A stretch of 64,000 nucleotides of DNA. It comes from Richelia sp. SL_2_1 (GTDB taxonomy: Bacteria > Cyanobacteriota > Cyanobacteriia > Cyanobacteriales > Nostocaceae). Positions 27,319 to 35,564 of the stretch are shown in pieces. The translations under genes and the position numbers were made by a program. Each line of letters opens with the position of its first letter. The stretch's first letter is position 1. The stretch spans positions 1-64,000 of the forward strand of contig JAAUSO010000010.1 of assembly GCA_012033205.1 (NCBI GenBank), in the 5' to 3' direction. The notes under the pieces are model-generated. The model was not told where the DNA came from. It made no database searches and worked only from the letters and a program-made list of their open reading frames with translations.

Positions 27319-29880
27319 TTACTCATTAAGAGGTAATGTAAAATAAAAAATACTACTACGACCTAAAATACTTTCAACCCAGATTTTACCACCGTGTTGT
27401 TGCACAATACTGCGACAAATTGCTAATCCTAAACCCGTACCTCCTTGATGTCGAGAATTAGAAGCATCAACTTGTTGAAAACGGTCAAAAATGGTTTCGA
27501 GTTTATCTTCAGGAATTCCTCTACCTTGATCTTTGACTTGAAATAATATTTGAGAATCTTGTACTTTGGCTCCAAGGAAGACTGTACTATGTGGTGGTGA
27601 AAATTTAATCGCATTGCTGAGTAAATTAGTTAATGTTTGAATGATTCGATCTGGGTCTGCCCATAATTGTACTTCAAAAGGTTTCAACGCAAGTTTGATT
27701 TCTGCTTTCTCAGCCATTGCTCGCATTTCATCTACTGCTTGTATCATCAATTCTGCGGCATTGCAATTTTGTTTTTCCATCGTTACTTTGCCAGAATTAA
27801 TCCGTTCAATATCAAGAATGTCATTAATTAAACGCACTAAACGATTGGTATTATCAAAGGCAATTTCCAGCATCCGTTGACTTTTCGCGGGTTGATTGTT
27901 CAAGGAACCATGGGAAAGTAAACCTAAAGCGCTGCGAATGGAAGTTAAAGGTGTCCGCAATTCGTGACTGACAACTGAGACAAACTCATTTTTCATTCGT
28001 TCTACTATTTGCCGCTCGGTAATATCTTTAAAAATTACAACAGCACCTACAATCTGATTCTTTTCTAAAATTGGTGTACTAACATACTCTACGGGGAATT
28101 TTGTTCCATTTCGACGGTAGAATGTGTCGTCAACAATATGCTGGACTGCACCAGTTTTTAATGTGGCATAAATCGGATTTTCTTCCCAAGGATAAGGACT
28201 TCCGTCTGGCTTAGAATGATTCAATATCCTGTGCATAAATCTTTCTTCAGACTGATGTGGAAATTCCGAAAGAATGTAGCTTGGGTAAGAATCTAAATTC
28301 TTATTGGCGATTGAAACAATCAATTCTTCTACCCGATATCCCAACATTCTTGCTGCTGCTGGGTTAACAAAAGTCAGTTTACCTTGGGAATTTAATCCGT
28401 AAATTCCCTCGCCTGCGGAGTTTAAAATTAACCCACTTTGCCTACTCAGGCGTTCAAGTGAGGCTTTCGCTTGTTCGCGTTCGCTGATTTCTCTCCGTAA
28501 TTCTGCTGTTCGTTCTTGTACTCGCTGTTCTAATTCGGCATTCAAGGCAGAAATTTTTAACTCTGCTTGTTTGCGTTCTTGGATATCTCGTTCCAAATCA
28601 ACATTCAGAGCATAAACTTGCTGATACAGTTCGTATTGATGAATTGCCGTAGCAAAGTGACTACCCAAAGCTAAAGCAAGTTCAATTTCTGCTGAAGTCC
28701 ATTCTTGTACTTGACCTTGCTTTAATTCTTGCCATGTCTCAAAAGATACTATCGGGCGCTGTTGTCGGGGGTCATCGCGATCGCGTTTTCTGCCCCATAA
28801 AGTTTCGATCTCAATTTCGTGGCGAAAAATACTCAAATACCCTAACTTGTGCTGTCGAGATTGCAGTTCGATAACTAGCAAGCTACGAATTTTGTTGTTT
28901 AAAAAAACCCTTTCTAAATATTCTGGTAAAGCAACTTGATGTAAATCTGGAATTATCCGGGCTTGAATTCCATTACTGCAAGTGACTTGTTCCTCTAACC
29001 ATTGTTGCCAAGTCGGATGTTCCTCAAATTTTTCTCCACTTTGATTAAGTTCCCACTGCCCACAAACAAACAATTGTGCTTGCTCTTGAGGATTTTGGGG
29101 AACTATGTAAATTCTGCCACCCGCCCCTTGCAAACCATTCACAGTTAATTCCAAAGCCTGTTGTAACTGCATTTCGGTCATTGAATGCAGCAGCTTGGTA
29201 ACTCGGTTAATCATCGCTTCTTGTGCTGCTTGAGCGCGGGTTTGTTCTAGTAGGGTACTTTGAGCGATCGCAATTGATAATTGATCTACAACTAGCTGGA
29301 CAATGTGTAATTCTCGTTGTGTTACCTGTCGTGGGGAACTATGGTGAGATACTAATAATCCCCATAATTGCTCGCGATGAAAAATCGGCACGACTAAAGA
29401 GGACTGTACACCCATTGATGTGAGATATTCTACATGACAGGGGTCAACAGGACGAAAGCGAATATCATCAGCGATTGACTCTCCAGTTTCGGGAGAAGTT
29501 AATGGACTTACGCCAATTTGTTGTGTAGCTAAATCTACAATTGAACGCTGACGTGCTTTGATAAATAATTCACGTGCTTCGGGTGGAATATCTTCTGCGG
29601 GAAAATGTTGTCCTAAAAGCGATGGTAAACGTTGTTGGTTAACTGATTCAGCAACTACTTTTCCACTACCATCTGCATCAAAACGATACACTTTAACTCG
29701 GTCTGTTTCCAATAATGTACGTACTTCTGTGACTGTTCCGGTGAGGATTGCCGGTAATTCTAGGGATTGACGAATCCTAGTTATCATCCGGTGTAGAAGT
29801 ACCTCAACAGAAGCAATTAACTTTTCACCACTGTTGGAGGATTTATCTGAACTTTGGGGACGTGGGTTATTAAACTGCAT
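27319..29880 (-). CDS. rfpA: Knotless phytochrome histidine kinase RfpA
   Basis: 853 residues. A GAF domain (about 25-215) has the bilin-attachment Cys148 in DPCHVEYL and no N-terminal PAS knot in front. A second GAF/PHY-like region (about 220-415) follows, then a coiled coil (about 425-480), a PAS domain (about 490-620), HisKA with H639 in VVSHELRTPL, and a HATPase domain with NAIKF, DQGRGIPEDKL and GGTGLGLAI motifs. RfpA is the red/far-red photoreceptor that switches on FaRLiP genes. It is 52 bases downstream of rfpB and upstream of rfpC on the same strand, consistent with one signalling operon. Confidence 0.93.
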   Translation of the reverse strand: MQFNNPRPQSSDKSSNSGEKLIASVEVLLHRMITRIRQSLELPAILTGTVTEVRTLLETDRVKVYRFDADGSGKVVAESVNQQRLPSLLGQHFPAEDIPPEARELFIKARQRSIVDLATQQIGVSPLTSPETGESIADDIRFRPVDPCHVEYLTSMGVQSSLVVPIFHREQLWGLLVSHHSSPRQVTQRELHIVQLVVDQLSIAIAQSTLLEQTRAQAAQEAMINRVTKLLHSMTEMQLQQALELTVNGLQGAGGRIYIVPQNPQEQAQLFVCGQWELNQSGEKFEEHPTWQQWLEEQVTCSNGIQARIIPDLHQVALPEYLERVFLNNKIRSLLVIELQSRQHKLGYLSIFRHEIEIETLWGRKRDRDDPRQQRPIVSFETWQELKQGQVQEWTSAEIELALALGSHFATAIHQYELYQQVYALNVDLERDIQERKQAELKISALNAELEQRVQERTAELRREISEREQAKASLERLSRQSGLILNSAGEGIYGLNSQGKLTFVNPAAARMLGYRVEELIVSIANKNLDSYPSYILSEFPHQSEERFMHRILNHSKPDGSPYPWEENPIYATLKTGAVQHIVDDTFYRRNGTKFPVEYVSTPILEKNQIVGAVVIFKDITERQIVERMKNEFVSVVSHELRTPLTSIRSALGLLSHGSLNNQPAKSQRMLEIAFDNTNRLVRLINDILDIERINSGKVTMEKQNCNAAELMIQAVDEMRAMAEKAEIKLALKPFEVQLWADPDRIIQTLTNLLSNAIKFSPPHSTVFLGAKVQDSQILFQVKDQGRGIPEDKLETIFDRFQQVDASNSRHQGGTGLGLAICRSIVQQHGGKIWVESILGRSSIFYFTLPLNE

Positions 29881-29932
29881 TATCTAAAAGATGAAAAAAT
29901 CTAAATTGCAAGATGAAAAATGAAAATATTCG

Positions 29933-31801
29933 CTAATTAGCTACACCATTAATAGTTTGAAATAATTTGATTCGCTCTAAGCGATTGAATATGTGAGTCA
30001 CTAATTCCGGTCCAACAATAGACTTGCTCAAACATTCGTTAGCACCTGCATTAAAGGCTTTTTGTATAGTATCAGCATCATTATGAACTGTGAGAAAGAC
30101 AATAGGTAATCCACTCCAACGTGGTTCATTTCTAACTACTTGACACAAATCAATACCATTAATATCAGGCATTTCCACATCAAGAATCAGTAAATCTGGG
30201 GAATTTTTCATTAAAATATCCCAGAAGCATAATGGCTCATTTAATGTAGAAAGTTTTAGTCCACAAGGTTCTAATAATTCCCTAATTAAACTTAAAATTT
30301 GTGGATCGTCATCTACCACCATAACTTTGCCATCTTGGGAGCGGCTTTGTGTCAATACCTGAGAAATCAATTTTAATAAATGTTCGGGAAGTAATGTTTT
30401 TTCTAAAAATATATGAGTAAATAATCGCGACAATTTTACCCGATTAGCTAAACTATCATCAGTTGTGGATAGTATTACTGGGATTGGTGGTGTGGAACAA
30501 TTCGTTAATTTGGCAAGTTGATTCAGACTGTCTTCTCTTGTCTTGGCAAGGGCAATACTCAGTAAAACTACATCAATTTTAGGCTTAGTTAATGCTTCTT
30601 TTGCTGCCAATAAATCTCTGACTAATTCTATTTGTATTCCCGATGCAACTGCCAATTTAATCATGCTATGGACTAGTTTTTCATCGTCATCAATTATCAC
30701 CATTACAGAAGATTTTTCACACTGCACAGTTTTTTTAGATTCTTTAAAGGCAGGCTGTTTAATTTCCTGTTGTAAAAGTTTGACTAATTCTCTCAAATAA
30801 AGTCCCTGATTTCGGTCTAAATTAACTTGCAATTTGAAAATTTGTTCTATTTCTCTAGCGAGATCAGAACCTTGGGAAAAACTAAAAATTCCCAATCTTC
30901 CAGCCAATTTGTGCGCTACTCTTTGAGCGTTTTCTCTTAATTCTTCCTCTAAATTATTCTCTAGTAATGCACTAACAGCTTGCTCTAAAATTTCTACACC
31001 CTCAATACTTTGTACTTTCAGTTTCTCCCATAATTTAGTTAATGCTTCTTTAGTTTGCTGTTGTTTATTGCTTAGTTTATTTGGTTTATTTTGATGTTTT
31101 TCTCTAGAAAATTTTACTTTATCGTTTGCAGCATCTTTGAGGCGATAACCCAAACCATAAACAGTTTCAATCAAATCATTCGGCGCTCCGGCTCTGGTCA
31201 TTTTCTGCCGTAAACCTTTAATGTGAGCAGTAACTGTCTCCTCTTTAGGTGCTTCGTCCATAGACCACAAATGGTCTAAAATGTCACTTCTATTAAACAC
31301 AATATTACGGTTACGAAGAAAAAGCTCCAGCAAACGATATTCTTTGGGAGTTAAATTGAGCAAATGACCGTTATAAGTAACTTCCGTACTACCAGGGTTA
31401 AGACACAGGTTTTCCCATTGTAAAACTGTTTGTATCGGTGTATTTTTACGACGTAATAAAACCCGAATCCGAGCTAATAATTCTGTGATTTCAAAAGGTT
31501 TGACCACATAATCATCTGCTCCAGCATCTAATCCCAACACTTTATCATTGCTGGAGTTTTGGGCTGTTAATAATAAAACGGGCATTTGATAATTATGTTG
31601 TCGCAACTTCTGACAAAATTTGATGCCATCGATTTCGGGTAAGATAACATCAAGCAAAATTAAGTCATAGGTGAAAGTCTCGACAAACTCCCAGCCGAGC
31701 AAGCCACTATCTGCAATATCTACCATATAGTGTTGATTACTAAGAATGTTTTCTAAAGCTTTGGCAATACACTCGTCATCCTCAACTATTAAAATTCTCA
31801 T
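29933..31801 (-). CDS. rfpB: DNA-binding master response regulator RfpB
   Basis: 622 residues. REC1 (1-120) has acid residues E7-D8-D9 and D51 in LILLDVILPEIDG. An OmpR/PhoB winged-helix DNA-binding domain (about 130-225) shows LNLTPKEYRLLELFLRN and TVYGLGYRL. A histidine phosphotransfer domain (about 250-345) has AHKLAGRLG. REC2 (about 365-490) lacks the phosphoacceptor Asp (VVLLSIA), and REC3 (about 495-620) is intact with LLILDVEMPDINGID. RfpB is the transcription activator of the FaRLiP cluster. Being the first gene of the leftward arm, it may activate its own operon. Confidence 0.92.
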   Translation of the reverse strand: MRILIVEDDECIAKALENILSNQHYMVDIADSGLLGWEFVETFTYDLILLDVILPEIDGIKFCQKLRQHNYQMPVLLLTAQNSSNDKVLGLDAGADDYVVKPFEITELLARIRVLLRRKNTPIQTVLQWENLCLNPGSTEVTYNGHLLNLTPKEYRLLELFLRNRNIVFNRSDILDHLWSMDEAPKEETVTAHIKGLRQKMTRAGAPNDLIETVYGLGYRLKDAANDKVKFSREKHQNKPNKLSNKQQQTKEALTKLWEKLKVQSIEGVEILEQAVSALLENNLEEELRENAQRVAHKLAGRLGIFSFSQGSDLAREIEQIFKLQVNLDRNQGLYLRELVKLLQQEIKQPAFKESKKTVQCEKSSVMVIIDDDEKLVHSMIKLAVASGIQIELVRDLLAAKEALTKPKIDVVLLSIALAKTREDSLNQLAKLTNCSTPPIPVILSTTDDSLANRVKLSRLFTHIFLEKTLLPEHLLKLISQVLTQSRSQDGKVMVVDDDPQILSLIRELLEPCGLKLSTLNEPLCFWDILMKNSPDLLILDVEMPDINGIDLCQVVRNEPRWSGLPIVFLTVHNDADTIQKAFNAGANECLSKSIVGPELVTHIFNRLERIKLFQTINGVAN

Positions 31802-32531
31802 TTAATCAATACCTCTAAAATCTGGAAACTAAGCTTTTTCCACAGAGTTATAACAATTGACCAAGAAGTTGGCAGCAAAAAAGTTGTTTACCACAAATTC
31901 TTAGTCTTACTAAGTCATGCTCTTGATTTTTTATAGATATATGCTGATAGCATCTATAAAGAAAATCTATCTTTAATCACCAAGCTAATTTGAAATTTTT
32001 TTTATTGTATTGAAAATCATTATTAACGAGTTTCTTGTCTAAAAGTTACTTAGCTTCAAGAAAAAATAAGTTTCTTTACTTTAATTTATATTTTGCACTT
32101 CAGAACATGATGAAGATTTGTAAAGATAAAAATCGACTTCATTAGTTCTTCATTTTTAATTACTATTGTGATTTTCATAAGTTGAGTTGAGAGCTTTGAG
32201 AACTGCATCTTAATTAGCTCGTCGTTACCACCTCATCGCATATGATTTTACAAAAGTTATAGGGATGAGGGGGGATTCTTCAACAAAAAATCAACGGGGA
32301 ACGCCGTTAGCGGGCAATAAGGTCGAAATTTCTGAGAGTAGCAATTTATTAATTTGTTTAGAGTATTTATTTAGAATTGCCAACATCTCAGTAGTTGCAG
32401 CTAATAGCTAACAATTAATGTTGAGCTATATGAAACCAGTTTTCAGATATTCTCTGACACAAACGGCAATTTAACTTTTTCACATTTTTTCGTAACCAAT
32501 AGTAATCAAACTTCATACCACTGTTGAACTT
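31802..32531. promoter_or_regulatory. Divergent control region between rfpB and psbA3 arms
   Basis: 730 bases separating the two FaRLiP arms, so it must hold the promoters of both unless internal promoters dominate. It is AT-rich. Neither rfpB nor psbA3 has a marked Shine-Dalgarno. A GC-rich patch (32270-32320, GGGATGAGGGGGG and AACGGGGAACGCCG) stands out. A TTTGAGAA motif at 32195 resembles repeats upstream of chlF. The long psbA3 leader (over 200 bases if the promoter is in the patch) could be a regulatory 5' UTR. No gene seen. Confidence 0.5.
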
Positions 32532-33623
32532 ATGACTACAGTTTCACAACAACAGCCTAGCCGTTTTCCCACGTGGGATAGGTTCTGCGATTGGGTAACT
32601 AGTACCGAAAATCGGCTGTATATCGGCTGGTTTGGTTTCCTAATGATTCCTTTACTAGGAGTCTCCACTTGCGTCTTTATAATTGCCTTCATCGCGGCTC
32701 CACCCGTAGACATTGACGGAATCCGGGAGCCAATAGCAGGTTCACTACTTTATGGCAACAATATCATTACTGGTGCTGTTGTTCCCACCTCCAATGCCAT
32801 TGGACTGCACTTTTATCCGATTTGGGAAGCTGCTTCTGTGGATGAATGGCTGTACAACGGCGGCCCTTACCAGATGATTGCATTCCACTACATTCCAGCC
32901 CTTTCTTGTTATATGGGACGTGAGTGGGAACTTTCTTACCGTTTAGGTATGCGTCCTTGGATTGCAGTTGCCTACAGCGCTCCTCTTGCTGCGACAACAT
33001 CGGTATTTTTGATTTACCCCATCGGACAAGGCAGCTTCTCGGACGGTTTACCAATGGGTATCAGCGGCACCTTTAATTTTATGTTCGTTTTCCAAGCCGA
33101 ACATAATATTTTGATGAATCCATTTCATATGTTAGGAGTTGCTGGAGTTCTGGGAGGTTCGTTGTTTTGTGCCATGCACGGTTCACTAGTAACGTCCAGT
33201 CTTGTGCGTGAAACAACTGAATCTGAATCTCAGAATTACGGCTATAAATTTGGACAAGAACAAGAGACATACAACATAGTTGCAGCCCACGGCTATTTTG
33301 GTCGTCTGATATTCCAGTATGCCAGCTTCAACAATAGCCGTTCCTTGCATTTCTTCCTTGCAGCTTGGCCTGTAATTTGTATTTGGGCTACTGCGATCGG
33401 TATTAGTACAATGGCATTCAACCTCAACGGATTCAACTTTAATAATTCAATCCTTGATTCTCAAGGTCGAGTACTTCCTAGTTGGGCTGATGTATTAAAT
33501 CGAGCCAATATTGGTTTTGAAGTCATGCACGAACGGAATGCTCATAATTTTCCATTAGATTTGGCATCTGGTGAATCTGTTCCGGTAACTGTTTCCCTTA
33601 AAGCTCCAGCATTAGCTGCTTGA
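32532..33623 (+). CDS. psbA3: Photosystem II D1, far-red form (PsbA3)
   Basis: 363 residues. All ligands of the Mn4CaO5 cluster are present: the D170 equivalent in SFSDGLP, E189/H190 in QAEHN, and H332, E333, H337, D342 and A344 in [15 protein letters not shown], which marks it as a water-oxidising D1, unlike ChlF. The [11 protein letters not shown] segment gives Glu at position 130. The C-terminal extension after Ala344 is [18 protein letters not shown], removed by CtpA. Replacement residues around the special pair and pheophytin (for example [11 protein letters not shown]) fit a far-red D1. It heads the rightward arm. Confidence 0.93.
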   Translation: MTTVSQQQPSRFPTWDRFCDWVTSTENRLYIGWFGFLMIPLLGVSTCVFIIAFIAAPPVDIDGIREPIAGSLLYGNNIITGAVVPTSNAIGLHFYPIWEAASVDEWLYNGGPYQMIAFHYIPALSCYMGREWELSYRLGMRPWIAVAYSAPLAATTSVFLIYPIGQGSFSDGLPMGISGTFNFMFVFQAEHNILMNPFHMLGVAGVLGGSLFCAMHGSLVTSSLVRETTESESQNYGYKFGQEQETYNIVAAHGYFGRLIFQYASFNNSRSLHFFLAAWPVICIWATAIGISTMAFNLNGFNFNNSILDSQGRVLPSWADVLNRANIGFEVMHERNAHNFPLDLASGESVPVTVSLKAPALAA

Positions 33624-33685
33624 AGAGATTTTCTCAAGTGATTAGTGCTGACTAATAACCAATAACCAATAATCAGGAAAAAGCA

Positions 33686-34162
33686 ATGAGTGTAGTCACT
33701 GAATTGATTCTGAACGCTGATAGTGAAGCTCGATATCCTGCTCCCAAAGAACTGAGAATATTTCAAGATTTTTTAAAAACAGGAGACCAAAGAATTCGCA
33801 TTGCCAGAATATTGGCACAAAATGAGCAACAAATTGTCCAAAATGGCAGCATGAGATTTTGGGAACGCTGTCCCAACACTCCAAGTAATAGCGGTAATGA
33901 GCGTAAGACAGCTTCTTGTCAGCGCGATCAGGGTTGGTATGTGCGTTTAGTTGCTTATTCGATCTTGGCTGGTAGTGAAAAACCCCTCGAAGAAATTGGC
34001 ACGCTTGGCATTAAAGAAATGTACAACAATTTAGAGATTCCACTGAGGAATTTAGTTGAAGCTATGCGCTGTGTCAAGGAAGAAGCTGTATCAATGATGA
34101 GTGAAGAAGATGTGGTTGAAGTTGGACCCTATTTTGACTACATCATTCAAGCACTTTCTTAA
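33686..34162 (+). CDS. apcD: Allophycocyanin alpha-like subunit, ApcD family (far-red paralogue 1)
   Basis: 158 residues, MSVVTELILNADSEARYP to the stop. Phycobiliprotein fold with the bilin Cys in [14 protein letters not shown]. All three island ApcD proteins share [11 protein letters not shown] before that Cys, unlike standard allophycocyanin GGNAYGE. Far-red ApcD subunits bind phycocyanobilin in a red-shifted state absorbing above 700 nm and assemble with ApcB2 and ApcE2. It is 62 bases downstream of psbA3, with an AGGAAAAAG Shine-Dalgarno. The paralogue number (apcD2, apcD3 or apcD5) cannot be fixed from sequence alone. Confidence 0.88.
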   Translation: MSVVTELILNADSEARYPAPKELRIFQDFLKTGDQRIRIARILAQNEQQIVQNGSMRFWERCPNTPSNSGNERKTASCQRDQGWYVRLVAYSILAGSEKPLEEIGTLGIKEMYNNLEIPLRNLVEAMRCVKEEAVSMMSEEDVVEVGPYFDYIIQALS

Positions 34163-34292
34163 CAAACAATAATGAGATTGAGGTTTTTAGGATTGTCAGA
34201 TACATCAATCCTAAATCTCAAATCTCAAATCAAATCACCTCTAATCTTTAATTCAAAAAATCAATCAAAACTTCACCTAGGGAACTTGAATT

Positions 34293-34778
34293 ATGCAAGA
34301 TGTAATTACTGCTTTGATTAATTCCTCTGATGTTCAAGGCAAATATCTAGATAATACCTACTTAGAAAAACTAGAAGCCTACTTCCATAGCGGTGATATG
34401 CGTGCGCGAGCTGCGACTGCTCTTAGTGCCAATGCCAAAAGTATCATCACTCAGACTGTTGCCAAGTCTTTGCTTTACACAGATATTACTGCTCCTGGCG
34501 GCAATATGTATACGTGTCGTCGCTATGCTGCTTGCGTGCGTGACTTGGATTATTTTTTGCGCTATGCAACTTATGCCATGTTAGCTGGTGACACTTCAAT
34601 TTTAGATGAGCGGATTTTAAATGGTTTAAGGGAAACTTACAATTCATTAGGAGTTCCCATAGGTGGAACTATCCGAGCAGTACAAGCAATGAAGGAAGTT
34701 GTTAGTAGTATGCTTGGTAGCGAAGCAGGAAAAGAAATGGGTATTTACTTTGACCACATTGCTTCTGGTTTGAGTTAA
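34293..34778 (+). CDS. apcB2: Allophycocyanin beta subunit, far-red form (ApcB2)
   Basis: 161 residues, the normal length for ApcB. The chromophore region [16 protein letters not shown] has the bilin Cys at C81 and the methylation-site Asn at N71; an additional Cys (C75) replaces the usual Thr. [17 protein letters not shown] and [12 protein letters not shown] are classic beta-allophycocyanin segments. It would pair with the ApcD-type alpha subunits in bicylindrical far-red cores. Flanked on both sides by apcD paralogues in the rightward arm. Confidence 0.9.
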   Translation: MQDVITALINSSDVQGKYLDNTYLEKLEAYFHSGDMRARAATALSANAKSIITQTVAKSLLYTDITAPGGNMYTCRRYAACVRDLDYFLRYATYAMLAGDTSILDERILNGLRETYNSLGVPIGGTIRAVQAMKEVVSSMLGSEAGKEMGIYFDHIASGLS

Positions 34779-34779
34779 A

Positions 34780-34908
34780 AAGCATTTTTAGGAGTTAGGA
34801 GTTGTAGAGACGTAGCAATGCTACGTCTGTACGGGAGTTAGGAGTTGACAGTTGTTTATTACCAATTACCCATTACCAATTACCCATTACCAATTTCTTC
34901 TAATTTTA
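34780..34908. repeat. Intergenic repeats including 21-bp palindrome, copy 2
   Basis: Between apcB2 and the next apcD: GGAGTTA-type heptamers, then the palindrome AGACGTAGC/GCTACGTCT (34808-34828), further heptamers, and TTACCCATTACCAA units. These features sit inside what should be one transcript and may affect processing or stability. Confidence 0.7.
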
Positions 34909-34929
34909 TCAACGAAAAATAGGAGTTTT

Positions 34930-35406
34930 ATGAGCATAATTACAAAATCAATTGCTCAAGCAGACAGAGAAGCTCGTTATCTAAATGTGGGTGAATTAAC
35001 TGCTATCCGAGACTTTTATCAAGGTGGGCTTTCTCGGCTAGACTTAGCCACAGTTCTCGTAGAAAACGAAAAAAAAATTGTGGAAAAAGCTAGTTTGAAG
35101 TTTTGGGAACGGTGTCCTGATACGCCTAGTAATAGTGGGAATAGAACCTATCGGGCTTCCTGTTTGCGAGACCAAAGTTGGTATATTCGCCTGATTACTT
35201 ATTCCCTTGTAGTGGGAGATATAGAACCTTTAGCAGAAATTGGTACTATCGGGGTGAAGGAGATGTATGAATCTTTGGAAATTCCCCTACCCAATTTAGT
35301 AGAAGCTGTTTTTTGTCTTAAAGAAGTTTCTTTAGAATTCTTCCCTTTGCAAGATGTTACTGAAGTCGCACCTTATTTTGATTACTTGATTCAATCATTA
35401 ATGTAG
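34930..35406 (+). CDS. apcD: Allophycocyanin alpha-like subunit, ApcD family (far-red paralogue 2)
   Basis: 158 residues from the ATG at 34930, which has AGGAG at 34921-34925. An upstream in-frame TTG at 34852 lies in repeat sequence and is rejected. MSIITKSIAQADREARYLNVGEL then RCPDTPSNSGNRTYRASCLRDQSWYIRL with the bilin Cys. The C-terminus VAPYFDYLIQSLM is family-typical. It follows apcB2 and precedes apcE2. Numbering among apcD2, apcD3 and apcD5 is undetermined. Confidence 0.87.
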   Translation: MSIITKSIAQADREARYLNVGELTAIRDFYQGGLSRLDLATVLVENEKKIVEKASLKFWERCPDTPSNSGNRTYRASCLRDQSWYIRLITYSLVVGDIEPLAEIGTIGVKEMYESLEIPLPNLVEAVFCLKEVSLEFFPLQDVTEVAPYFDYLIQSLM

Positions 35407-35564
35407 TAAGTAGTCCACCAAGGGAACGAGAGCCTGGGGTTTATGCAATTTACTACTCACTACTCCCTGAACCCACCCGACATTTTTGGCTTGATCGAGT
35501 AGTAGCTAATAGGTAGGGAACAGGAAATAGGGGATAGCAGACAAATAACAAAGGATAAAATTAA

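Noticed and set aside
34852-34929. Extended N-terminus of the second ApcD
   Set aside because: It is encoded by repeat DNA; ATG at 34930 has AGGAG and matches the paralogues.
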